From Verticillium longisporum (Eukaryota; Ascomycota; Sordariomycetes; Glomerellales; Plectosphaerellaceae), in NCBI GenBank assembly GCA_019188255.1, contig JAETXT010000001.1, positions 8,184,001 through 8,248,000 on the forward strand: a DNA stretch of 64,000 bases. The letters are read 5' to 3'. The notes under the pieces are model-generated. The model worked only from the letters and a program-made list of their open reading frames with translations. It ran no database searches and had not been told where the DNA came from. Positions 23,148-35,041 of this stretch are shown here, piece by piece; the stretch's first letter is position 1, and every line of letters starts with the position of its first letter. The position numbers were made by a program, and so were the translations under genes.

Positions 23148-24403
23148 TGGAGGTCAATTTTGGATGAGAAACGAACAGACGATCTTGGGAGTGTAGAAAA
23201 CTAGAAATACCCAGTCTTGCGACTCCAATCGATTGCCAGCAGATTCTTAGCCAGCGCTTTTGCAGAATTGCAGTGCCGAAGACCACGAAACGCGATCCAT
23301 GACTAAGTGATACAATGCCCCATGGTATTGGACAGCAAGTGGTACGAGCAGGCTATCGGATGCTTGACCCTCGACTAAGGCTCTCGCTGGCTCCGGTATC
23401 ATTGCAAGACAACCCATGTAGTTGCGTCTCTGATGTGACAGATAGAGAGCCGAGTAGCTTGTAGAGTGTATAACACGACGTAGGCACCTGTCGCGGTTCC
23501 GACAGCATGGGTGGCCTGAAGCTACGATCAGATGCCTCAAAGAGGAGCAATGCTTCCGTCATGAACGCGGAATATCTGACCTCCGACAACATACCAAGCC
23601 ACTGCAATCTAGGTTCAACACGCTCATGTTTGCTGCATTGTTCACCACGGCTCGCCTCAACGCCTTCTCTCACTTCATATACCTCGGCCTCCTAACCGGA
23701 AGAAATCGAAGCGCCTGTCACAGCATTCACTAAGACTCATGGGTCCAGGAGGGCAAAGCTCCTGAGAAGTACTGGACTCCCTCAGCGATGACGTTCAGGA
23801 ACCCCCTCACCCGTTCAATCCCCAAGGAATCTTCCCCGGCTGGGGTCCTTGCAGGCGGAGAGACTGCAGCTCTCCCTGCAACAGCACCGAGCCATCTCAG
23901 CTTCTCAGACGCGCTGCGTCAATGTCCTATAAGGGGGCAGATGCCCCGGGCCTTCTATCAGTCACCATGCGGAAACAGGAAGTGGGAGAAGTCTTGCACT
24001 CAGACATTCAACTCTGCAAATGCGTATTGCGATATCAACCAGTCATGACTCCAGCACAGCGCTTGGCTAACATTGTGAAGCAAGGCCTGCCAACCCTGTC
24101 AGAGAAGTAAATGTCACGTCATTGTTGGACTGTTGGCACAACTTTTGCGGGTTCATTAACTGATTTTTTGGTATTCATCTCTTCATCTTCTCGCTCTCGC
24201 AAATCATGCTGATTCTAATCATACAAAACTGTAATCGAAGGGCATTGTCACTCCACAATGCCCGGACGCCGGTCTCATGCTCTGTAATGAATGACGGGGT
24301 ATCGTACCATCTCTGAACGCCACACTAATGAAAATGAAAATGAAAACAAACAACGCAATCGATCATGAAAAGCCTCTCCAAAGATGCAGGTGAAGACCAG
24401 AGT
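23148..24403. other. Gene-free region
   Basis: This is the 3' flank of the small membrane-protein gene (+) and of the Ca2+-ATPase gene (-). ORFs of 60-106 codons here show no domain and overlap one another. Confidence 0.4.
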
Positions 24404-27400
24404 TTACTGTCCCTTCTCAACATCCCTCTCCTTGGTAGCCTCGTCGGGGGAAATGACGATAGCAGGAGCGACAACGGCCGACTCATTCGCAGAAGCATCC
24501 TTGCCGGACTTCTCTTCCTCCTCATCTTCGGCCTTCTTCTCAAAGACCATGCGCCAGACCTTCTTGAAACCGCCGCCGATGGCTCCGAAGAAGCGAGACG
24601 AGACCCTGGCGACGGGGCGATAGATGTAGAGAACGGGCACACCAACCTTGCGAGCAATGGCGCCGAACCACGCATCTGGGAAGAAACGGATAAGGACAGC
24701 CATGGGCAGGGACAGCATGGCGAGCACGACACAAATGGCCCACTGGACACCGTCGATGGGGTCGGGAGAGATGCTGAAGGCCTCCTTGCCCACAAAGATG
24801 ATGGCAACCTGAGCCCCGACCATGATACAGTTGATGCCGATGAAGAAGGGGTTGCGCTGGATGCCTTCGAAAATATTGAGCTTATTGTCAAGACGACGGT
24901 TGTTGAACTCGTTGAAGATTTGCATCCAGACAAACGTGTTGAAGATCATAGTGTCAAGCTCAAGCTGCTTCTGCGCGTCGCTGGTGTCGTATCCGAGGAT
25001 GCGGGCGCCAGCAAAGTGCAAGATCAATGTCGCCGTGAGCTGGAAGATGGCCTGGCCGATGATCATCTTCCACATGTTGAGGGTGATGAGAGGAGCCGTC
25101 TTGCCCTGCGGCTTGCGATCGAGGATCTTCTCGGTGGGAGGGTCGGTGGCAAGAGCAAGGGCAGCAAATGTGTCCATGATGAGGTTGACCCAAAGGAGTT
25201 GCACAGCAGTAAGGACCGACTTCATCTCGGGGTGCGACACAGCACTGATGAATGCCAGAAGGACGGCTGTGATGTTAACCGTGATTTGGAACTACACCTG
25301 TTAGTACAAGCCAACGAGCAATCACGGGGCGCATAACATACCTGGAGGAATTTCTGGACGGCGTCGTTGACCGCACGTCCCCACTTGAGAGCCGTCAGGA
25401 TGGAAGTGAAGTTGTCGTCCATGAGAACAATGGCCGAAGCTTCCTTGGCCACCTCGGTTCCGCTGATGCCCATAGAAAAGCCAACATCGGCAGCCTTGAG
25501 GGCGGGCGCATCGTTAGTACCATCGCCAGTGACAGCCACAGTGTCGCCCATGGCCTTGAGGCGAGTGACCAGGATACGCTTGTCCTCGGGCGAAGAGCGA
25601 GCCAGGACCTGAAGGCGGGGAAGCTGCTCGGCGAACTGCTCCTCGGTAAGGGTCCTGAACACAGGGCCTTCAAGAATCAGGCCGCCCTCGGTGTAGATGC
25701 CGCACTCAGTAGCGATAGCCTGGGCAGTTACGGCGTTATCTCCAGTCACCATCCTGGTCGTGACGCCAGCACCGGCAGCCTTGCGCACAGCCTCTGGGAC
25801 GCCAGGGCGGACAGGATCCTGGATACCAACGACGCCAAGGAAGACAAGGTTCTTAAGGACAGCAGCAAGATCGGCGTGGCCATCCTTCGACTCGACATGC
25901 GAGGGAGGCCATTGCGGGAAGTCGTAGTAGACCATGGCGATGGTACGGAGAGACTTCTTAGCGTAGGCGGTGATGGTAGCGCGAAGGTGATCGCGGTCGT
26001 CCTCAGTCATCGAGCTGATGGCCAAAGAGTTGATGTCGACGGTCGAATCGCAGTAATCGAGCAGAATCTCAGAAGCACCCTTGACGAGAAGTCGGTAACC
26101 TCCGTTGCCAGGCAGCTTAACCACGGCACCCATGCACTTCTTGCTCGAGTCGAAAGGCATCATTTGCGCAACAGTCTCGTTGGCCCGAGTCTCAGCAAGG
26201 GACTGCATACCCATGTGGTTGCGAGCGAAGTGCAGCATTGCCGTCTCCGTCTTGGATCCGATGAAAGTGGCCTCACCATCTTCCTCGCCCTCAAAGGCGG
26301 TCGAGTTGATGGCAATGGACTGAACAATGAGTTCCTTGGTAGCAGCAGGCAGCGAGCTAGCGAACTTGACAACGCCAGTGCTCTCATCAGACTCCGACTT
26401 GGAGAAGGTGGCAGAACCAAAGGCGCCGGCCACGACAGTCATCTTGTTCGTGGTCAGAGTACCCGTCTTGTCGGAGCAGATCGTTGTCGCGTTGCCCATC
26501 GTCTCGCAAGCGCGAAGGACACGGACAAGGTTCTTCTCCTTGAGAAGGCGGGTGGTTGCGAACGCGAGGGCGAGGGTAACAGCAAGAGGTAGACCTTCGG
26601 GGACGGCGACGACAATGATCGTAATGGCGACAATCAGGATATCCATAAACGCAGAGCCCTTGTCGGCAGCGTTGCGGGTGTCTGTATCGAGCTGGGCGAC
26701 GAAGCGGAAGAGCAGGACAAAGAACAGGAGGGCGGCCGAGGCGAAACCAAGCTTCGCAATGGCCATGGCGAGGCGCTCCAGCTTCTTCTGCAGGGGGTCG
26801 CGTCCATCTCAGTGCGAACAGACATCATGATCTTGCCAAAGCTCGAGTTGGTGCCGACGGAGGTGACGACGAAGGTACCCATACCCTCAAGAACCTTGGC
26901 GCCGGAGATGATGAAGGGGTCGAGATCCTTAGGGGCGTTGCCAGTCTGCAGCAGGTGGAAGGCCTGTTCACCGGGCGTCTTCTTGAGAGCATCAGACTCG
27001 CCGGTAGCTGACGACTCATCGCACTTGAGATCATGGCCCGTGATGAAGATGCCGTCGACGGGTACGAGATCGCCGGGCTCAAGGTGCAGGACGTCGCCAA
27101 CGATGACGTCGTGAACATTGATCATGAAGGATTTGCCAGAGCGAATGACCTTGACCTCGCGGTCATCCTTTTTCGCGTTCAGCTTGACGAATGCCTTTTC
27201 CTTCTGCCAGTCGTTCAGAGAGCCGACGAGGGTGACGATGAGAATGGCAACGCAAATGGCAACGCCCTCGACCCAGTCGACAGAGGGAGGGTCATCGGGC
27301 CCATGCTCGACACCAAAAGTCTCATACAAGCCCAACGCCAGCGAAATGATGGCAGCACCGGTCAGCAGGATCAGGATGGGGTCCTTGTACGTCTGCCACG

Positions 27401-28145
27401 CCAACTTCCACAAGGGAGTGGCCTTCTTGGCAGGCAAGGTGTTGGTGCCGTAGGCGCTGATTCGGTCCTTGAAGCTCTCGCCAGAGGTTTGATACGGGGC
27501 GAGACGCTTGACGCCGTCGGGCAATGCGTAAACTGGGGCCTTGTTGTTCGTGGCGTCCTCGAAAGTCACACGACGGGGGACGGTGGTTTCGTCGATGCTC
27601 AAGCCCGACTTGAGATCGGTCTGGAGACCTTTTGCCACACCATTGACGCCGCCAAGAGCATAGAAAGCCGAGAGAGACTTTGGGTTGAGGAGTTTGTTGA
27701 GATGGCCAGGGCTGAAGGCGAACGAGCTGTCGGCGACGTGGAAATCGCCTTCAGAACCGGGATCCGGGCGAAGGGCGGACTCAACATCTTCGATATTGAT
27801 GCTGCCGCTCCTGGAACGTATGCTGGGGGCGATGGTGCTACCGCCGGGGGTCAGAAATGGGTTGGAGTGCGTCGAGGTCGTCGGGGAGGCTGCTATTGGG
27901 TCGTCGTCGCCAGACGGTCGCGGCCTGGATGTGCTGACGTGAAGGGAGGGAATGGCGAGGCTATCCGAGCGATTCCTCTGTGCTGTGGTGTTGTTGGTTG
28001 TGGCGGCCGCTGCAGGCGGCGGAGGCGAAGGTGAACTGGTCCTCCTAGGACTTTCATCGCTGTCTTCTGAAGCTCTTGGGCTGGCCGTCTCAATCTGAAG
28101 TACCGGCGGCGTGAGGCCGTTGCCGTTGTTGGACGACGACGCCAT
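24404..28145 (-). CDS. P-type Ca2+-transporting ATPase, PMC1/PMCA type (P2B), apparent frameshift
   Basis: A calcium pump expected in the vacuolar or plasma membrane that exports cytosolic Ca2+. Exons on the minus strand are 28145-25343 (last base 25342) and 25291-24404, joining KFLQ to FQITVNITAV. The product is about 1230 aa. The Ser/Pro-rich N-terminal region has about 160 residues. In order come the actuator motif ATGESDALKK, M4 motif VAVPEGLPLAV, phosphorylation site CSDKTGTLTTNKM (Asp codon near 26470), and hinge GDGTNDAPALKAADVGFSMG (near 25500-25526). The C-terminal pump segment includes LLWVNLIMDTFAALALATDPP. The acidic tail (EDEEEEKSGKD) lies inside a roughly 60-residue C-terminus; no long calmodulin-type extension is seen. 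The frame is broken at 26793-26797, where five G (five C on the coding strand) stand where six are needed to read EMDATPLQKKLERLAMAIAK. The start follows the conserved MASSSNNGNG leader. Confidence 0.93.
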
Positions 28146-31100
28146 GATGTGTGAGAGAAAGAGGATGAAAGGTTGTGAGGCAGGAGGGGAGGGAGGGAGC
28201 GATGCTATGTGGCAGGTGCACCGACGGTATGTCCCTTGCAGAGTTGAATGTGACTGGAGAAGTTGGAGTTGCACGAGAAGTCGCTTGGCGTCAGAGGTTG
28301 TGGGTAATATATCGAAGAAAGACAGACGCCACCTGGAGCAGGGCAGTGCTTGGGAGGCCTAAAGGTTTCGCCCGACCGCAGGTGGGCAAAGGTAGGCAAG
28401 GTAGTAGGCGAGAAGTAGTGACGCGCTTGGGAGGGCGATTTGCCTCAAGGAGTTTCGTCAAGCAGGTAACTGCGCCTCGTGGGGTCCCAACGTCGGCGGT
28501 CCTCGGGGGCCGTGTAATTTCAGGCGGACGGGCTTAGGTTCGGCGTCGGTAATGGACACTGGGCAAACTTGAAGAGTAGAAGAAGGTGAAAGAAAAGTTG
28601 CTGCTGGGTCGGTTCGGTAATCACAGGCGACGGGTGAGCTGGAGCTCGGTGCAGCTTTCCAAGGTCTGGTTTGGTACATGCGGAGGGCAGTGCAGCTTTC
28701 GGAGAACGCTTCCTTGTCTCAGCGATTAAGAGATTGCAGATGCCAGAACCAGATTGGAGGCAGCGAGGGGAGGGGGCAACGGGGCGGTAATTGAATGAAG
28801 GTCTCGGGGTACGTCCAGGAAGGGCCCTGTCGAACGTCGATGAAGAGCTCAGCGCGCGCTGTGACAGCACTGGTCTGGTCTCATCGTCTGCTCGGTTTCG
28901 GGGAGGGGTGTGAACAAGCGGGTGGATGGGCGAAAGGGTACAAGGAAGAGGCAGAAGGGGGGCTGTGCAGGCCTGCTAAAAGTTTCTAGACGGGTCGAAT
29001 AACCCAGTCGATCACTGGACGGGGCCGAGTCGTGCGCTCGAGGAATCATCCAGGCCATGGAAAGGGAAAGGGAGAGGGGCTTTTCCCCACAAGAGGAGAA
29101 GCGTGATTGAAGCCCCTGGTGGTGGAATCAAGCTATGATTCGGGGTCTTGGCGGATGTTTTGCGAGGAGAAAACTTCGCCGTAAACCAAAGAAGGGGGTT
29201 AGAGGGCGCCATGGTGATGTGATACTGCAGCATGTGTTGGAACGGTTTCCTGAAGTTCCCTCCCTTCCAGACGCAGTATCCAATGAAGAGTCGAGTAGAC
29301 CGGCCAACAGTGCTGGGATGAGGACCACAGCAGACCCGTTTGACCCCCAATCCTTGGGAGGGGGGACTGCATGAGAGGGGAGGGATTGAGGCTGTGCAGA
29401 AGCACGAAAGCACGCGAGTGGGCACCGAGCCGTGGAGGATGGTTTCTGGTTTGTCCAATTGGCGCTCGTCCAAAGGCCGGACCACAGGCATTTGCATTTT
29501 GCAGCGCAGGGAGCATTGTCATTTGTCCGTCGAAGGGTCGATACGTTGGTTTTCCTGTTGTTGGTGAAGTGCCAAGAGGAAGATTGACGCCTTTGAGCGC
29601 CAGCGTCGAGCATTGAGCGTCTCGCCGGGCCGGGGCATCTGGGGGGTTAGCGTTTGGAGCGCGATTCGTTGCTGTCAGTCGGTTCAAGTTCACCGCCGAA
29701 ACGAAACGACGGACATAGAGGACGGCTAGTCGCAAGTTTAACTTCGGCCAAGCTGCCATGTACGCCGGCCGGGACGCCGCAAGTACAGCACCAAGGCCCC
29801 AAGTTCCGACCGGCACCTGGAAAGGTACAGTACCACTCCCCATCCATCCCAACGGTGGAGAGGTGGTGGACCGAGCTCGGGAAACAAAGGCTTCTGTCGG
29901 ATCGTCAACAAGAGTGTCCTGCACAATACTCTATTGCAGCGTGCATCTTGGATCTTGGCCCCTCCCTCAACGATCTCACGCCGTCGGACTGTCAACGTGC
30001 GTTCACAGGATGATGGCTGGATTAGGCCGAGTCATTCGTTGGTGACCATGTCGGTCATCGATCGTGGAGGCGCAGCACAGCTCGTGTTACTTCTCTGGCG
30101 GCGGCCTCTTCCTCAGTCCAGCTCCTCGGGTCCTCGTTGCACGTGTCTGGCTCTGGTCATGGGCCATCGGGTTCGAGACGCTGCGATCGTGGTTGTTTGG
30201 CAGAGTTGGGGCGATGGAGGGTGGAGAGAGCTGCCTGGTCGACAGGCAGCACACGACACAGCCAGTAGCTCAACAGGCAAGCACGATACAGCCAGTAGCT
30301 CAGCAGGCAGGCACGATACAGCCAGGCACACAGAGAGGGAAGGTGAGCTCCAGAAATCCACTTGCCTCCATTCTCTCTGAAATTCCAGATGCCAACGCCA
30401 AGTTGCAGCAAGACCCCCGTACCCCGGCCCCAGCCTGTGGTGGGTTCTTGCCCTTCACCATTGGTTCGACACATGCCAAGAATGGCGAAGCAGCCAGGAC
30501 AGCCATGGCGTCAAAGAGAGGTCGCTCCTGATGTCATTGGCTCAGGGGCAAGGGCTCCCTCCCGCGCAGCAGGACCCCTGATAGGATCGTTTAACCTTCC
30601 GAACACGATCGAACCTTCTCCACTTCCATCTCTTAGCGGCCGCATGCACATGCATCTCCCTTCAGGTCACGTACCTAGGTACCTAGGTAGCTTGCTAGGT
30701 ACTTCAGGTACACTCAACAACGGCCAACGGCGAAGCAGCGTCACGACCTGACCTGGAGATGGCATCTGATGGCAATGTGAAGCGCAAGTAATCGGAAATC
30801 TCGACTTTGCCTCCGCATCATCACGTTCTGGATCCCCAACGACCCTCGATCTCGAGTGGCGGTCATCAAACCTAGTGCGTGACGCCAACCTTGTTTAGCC
30901 CCTTGCCTCAGCCACCTTCGCCTCGCCTTCGAGGCCTCCGTGACTTTCGCCGTCTGGCACTTTGTCTGGACATGACAAGAGGTACGGCACGAACTCTCGC
31001 CGACGGCGAACCACTATTCTTCCCTTCGGCGTCCTGCACACTGCTCGTCTAACAAGGTACACGGCGTTGCGGCGTTCCGTGTTGATGCACAGCGCGCGTC

Positions 31101-33843
31101 GCTCGGGGACTTGACAACAGCGGGGCAATCTCCGCGGCACGCCATCCATTTGCTTCGCCCCGGCTCCTCTCGCATCTCGTAGTATTAGCTGTCGATCACT
31201 GCTCGCTTCGAGACGCTTCACATCCTGTGATTCCCAACCACATGTCGCACGTCTTGGCGTTATACAGCGCAGTCTGAACATGACACAGCCTTGGCAACCA
31301 AAGAGGCACATCTCGATCACCGCAAACAGTCTGTCTGCCTCGCTCCGTCCCAGGTGGACGCTGACTCTAACGCTCACGCTGACGGTGCTACAGCTGCGAC
31401 GACCAGGCAATCAAGTAGAGTTAATGTTGACGACGCCCGTCCACGACGACGACCTCGTCACCACCTGCCAAGCCTCGCCCGTGACGGTGTAATAATGAGA
31501 CTGCTGACGCTCGCACTCGCTGAGCCTCCCACAAGCGTCGTCTAACCGTTGCGGAGCGCCTGGACGGACCTCCGTTCCTCTCCCTTGGCCATCTTGCATT
31601 CTTGTTTGAGCAGAGTCATGCGTGTGCAAGCCTCCCAAAAAGAAAACACGACCAGCCAGCTCACCTACAGCCAAGCCAGTTTCAATTTCAACAGCACATC
31701 CAATGAAGCATGTCTCTTGCCTCTCTGGCCGTGCCTCCTTCGCCTCGCGGACACCTCCTGCAAACGGCAGCTCGCAACTGAGAACAATACTCTTTGGCTT
31801 TCTCTGCAATGAGGCTGTGCCTGCACGTTCTTGGCCCATTCGACGCCCGATGAGGCATTTTGTCGATCCAATACTATATCAATAGGTATTGAAACGTCTG
31901 GATTCTGACGTCTTGGCATTATCCATTTTGTGATTCTCGAAATGAATCATATTGCAACGCCAGGCGCATCATCGGCCAAGCCTGACGATCGCCAAGTGGA
32001 TCTGCGACGGCTGCCAAGTTGTCTGGGAGATGAACATGCCCCCTGTATCTCCGGTGATGGACTGCAACGGTTTTCTCTTTCTGTCTCTTTCAATGCCAGA
32101 ATCATGTCCTGCGTGTGAAAATGACTCGGATTCGGTCCGCGGAAGTCGGATCACTTGGGATACTACGGTGGCCGGATGATGACCGAGGTCTGATTTTCAG
32201 CACTTGTGATTTTCACCTCGTGGGGTTGGCTTCAGGGTGACAAGGACGTGGTGAACGTCAGAAAATGCGTATCATTGCTTAGCTGGGAGGCTGTCAACGT
32301 GAATTTGGAGGCAATGTGGTATCGCTATTCCATTCCCGTTGATACAGGTGGCCCGCTGATGTTGGAAGAGGTCAGGCGATCAACCCATCGAGGAAAGATA
32401 TTTCGGCTCCAACACCAGTGTTGAATCCTTCATGACAGTCAGGTGTTATTTCGAAATACTGCCTTTGAGTGCTGTCTACTTGAACTCGATGCAGTAATCG
32501 GGAGATGAAGTTAAGTATCCCGCGATGTCAGCATCACGTCCTTTCACAGTACTTTCCGCACAAGTACCACCTTCTCAAGCTACGATTTACTTTACTGGCA
32601 GCCGCTCTCCCCATGGGCCTTTATTTAAATCACGCTTCCCAATCCATGTACTGCGAGCACAGATGTTGCAGCATACGAGTGTCCTTCACGAAATGTGTGG
32701 ATCACGTTCTCGAAACGAGAGCAGAAGAGTATTGAACTGAAAGAAATCCATCACATACCGATATTCTGCCGCCAGTATTATCAGGTTCCCATTGGATTCA
32801 TGATACAATTATTTCAATTTCTTCGGTAGTCTGAACCAAGAGATCATCACCTTCTCTACTTGAATTGGGGATGACATCCAGTAAGCCCCGGAGTTTCACT
32901 CATACAAGCCTGAAGCTCAGTGCTTTCAACTTGTAATGCACTCTTACAAGGATTTTTGATGTCTTCTGCAAGGCTCTTACATTTTTGTCTCTTGTATTCT
33001 CTCCGCAGCCTCTTTTGACTTATCATTCTCATGGCGAAGTGAAGTGTCTATAGTGCAGTGCCACAAATCAGCAGGATGGCAATCTCTCAATCATTTTGCA
33101 GTTGGATGTATATGCTGAAAGTTCAGCCCCATGGGTAATGTCAACATTATTCAAGTTTTGCATTGATTCATATTCACTGTCTCTTTCTGCTGTCACCTCA
33201 GGCCTGTCAGTGCATGGTGGATTCCTGTCCGGTGCCATAAAGATAGAGCGGCGGATGGGAACTGATCCTGTGTAATTCCACAACGTAACAGGGTCTCATA
33301 AATGATAATCGAAGATCATTCGGGCACTTTTGTGTACCGATGGAGACTGTGCAATTGAGATAATTCAGGGTATCCCATGCCCACGGAAGCTTGTCCATCA
33401 GCCTCGGACCAGTTGTGCATATGTGCCCGCGTTCGTGGCTCCCTCATGAAGCAGCTCTAGTCCTTTCCCTCTTCAAGATGACTGGGCTTGGAAGTAGAGT
33501 ATGTCAGAAGAGGCAGGCTTCTCCATCATGTTGAGATAATCAACAACTCCATGTAATTATTTTACTTTCTGAGGCCAAGACTACTACTGAGTGGACCATT
33601 GATCTCATAGCTACCGAAGCGACTTGGGCCTTTTTCCCCACAGGTCTTTCCACCATCGTTTACTTTCGAGTACTCTCAAGGCGTCAAGACGCCCAAAATC
33701 ATGTCACTTTGACGTCGACGCATTTCAACCTTAAGAGGGATATTTACAAATTAGATTACTGAAATGTATATACAAGTCAAGATGCCGCAATTTAGCACCT
33801 CTTTTCCTGTTTTCTATGGTATCCAGAAGAACTCCAGCACCGA
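28146..33843. other. 5.7-kb gene-free region, upstream of the Ca2+-ATPase
   Basis: No recognisable gene. Many overlapping ORFs up to 241 codons on both strands share no domain with known proteins and are mutual shadows, which fits a GC-rich promoter or leader for the Ca2+-ATPase (-) from 28146 to about 29700. It contains a 30-bp tandem repeat at about 30241-30327 and a CCTAGG/GGTACC cluster at 30669-30713. From about 32200 to 33800 it is more AT-rich and lacks ORFs. Confidence 0.4.
30241..30327. repeat. 30-bp tandem repeat, about 2.9 copies
   Basis: The 13-mer ACAGCCAGTAGCT starts at 30258 and again at 30288, and its partial form ACAGCCAG starts at 30318. The intervening CA(A/G)CAGGCA(A/G)GCACGAT also repeats. 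A more diverged copy precedes the first. Period 30, so in-frame if ever translated. Confidence 0.8.
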
Positions 33844-35041
33844 TTACCAGATTCTTCCAACACCGGCACCGAGTTTCGTGACGAGCGGTACGAGCTTCAG
33901 CGGAGTGAGCTTGAACTTGTAGTCGGCCTTGTAGAAGTTGCCAACCTGGGTAATGTTGACTCCAGCGTTGCCCCAGTCGTTCTCTGCACGATACCGTCAG
34001 TCATGATTCTCGGGTTGTTTCTGCTTGCGTGGGAGAAGGGAGGGAAAAAGCACTTACTGGCACCAAGGTTCGCGTAGCCGTCGAGCTCCTCGTCACCGCA
34101 GACGCAAGTGTTGGGCGAGTCCTCAGGGATGACCAGGCCGTAGGAGCTCAGGGCCTCGCGGGTCTTGCCGCGGAAAACGTTGCCCTCGACGAGGACCTGG
34201 TTGTCGGAGCGCGAGTGGATGGCCTGGTAGAGGAAGTCCTCGTAGAGGTTGTTGTAGACGTGCTGGCGGCCGAAGCGGCCGGCGGGGCCGCGCGTGCCCA
34301 TGTTCTTCCACCAGTTGTGGTGGTAGGTGACGTGCAGCTTGCCGGAGTCGATGTCGCGGAAATCGGGGTTGTTGCCGATCAGCGAGGACTTCCACTATGG
34401 TGATGCGTTAGCAGGAGACAGGTCGCTGATAGGTATGTGATTAACGTACGTGGTCGTGGAAATAGTTCCAGCTGACGGTGATGTAGTCAGATCCACGGAT
34501 GATATCAACTTGGCCGTCCTGTTTCCTTGATTAATGGTTTGGTACCATCAAGACTCTGACATGGGAAACGTACATAAGCATCAGGTCCCTGGGTAATGTC
34601 GGAGGTGAACTCGTTATGGTCGACCCAGACACGAGTAGAGTTGCGGATAGTGATGCAGTCGTTGTCAACAATGTAGCTGATCTTGAGGTTCTGGAGGATA
34701 ACGTTGTCGCCGTTGAAGACATCGATACCGGCACCTGTGATATGCGCCGACCAGCCAACGCCGATGAGCGACTTGTTGGAGCCGACCTTGAGTCGGGCGG
34801 CGAGGGTGGTGGCGCCCTTGACGCGAACGATCTTGGGGGCGTTGCCGGCAACGGCGGCGATGAGCTCGGCGGCTGTCGTGGCGACGACGGTCGGTCCGCC
34901 CTTACCACCAGTGGTCACGCCAATGGGGTTGCTCTTGGCGAAACCCTCGACATCCCAAGAGGCAATCTTGAGATACTCGAGAGGGAAGGCAGAGGTGACG
35001 CTGGCAAAGGCCACGAAGAGGAGGCCCACGTTGAACTTCAT
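33844..35041 (-). CDS. Pectate lyase, polysaccharide lyase family 1, secreted
   Basis: Cleaves de-esterified pectin by beta-elimination outside the cell. Exons on the minus strand are 35041-34574, 34518-34450, 34394-34058 and 33983-33844; all are GT-AG and phases close to 337 aa. Signal peptide MKFNVGLLFVAFASVTSAFP. The parallel beta-helix core shows the PL1 signature VWVDHNEFTSD (about residues 138-148) with its Ca2+-site aspartates. The second conserved block is DYITVSWNYFHDHWKSSLIG, followed by VTYHHNWWKN. The catalytic RGPAGRFG block (family pattern RxPxxR) is intact. A cysteine pair near the C-terminal third (CVCGDEE) may form a disulphide. It lies 2.6 kb from the transposon block. It is probably co-used with the exo-polygalacturonase at 11.4-13.3 kb in pectin breakdown. 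Confidence 0.93.

Noticed and set aside
24365..28034. Long open frames on the plus strand opposite the Ca2+-ATPase (24365-25336, 25876-26592, 27033-28034)
   Set aside because: They are antisense shadows of a GC-biased conserved gene, with no domains of their own.
29012..31839. Overlapping ORFs of 100-241 codons on both strands in the 28-32 kb region
   Set aside because: No domain, no plausible splice extension and heavy mutual overlap; most likely GC-rich noncoding DNA.
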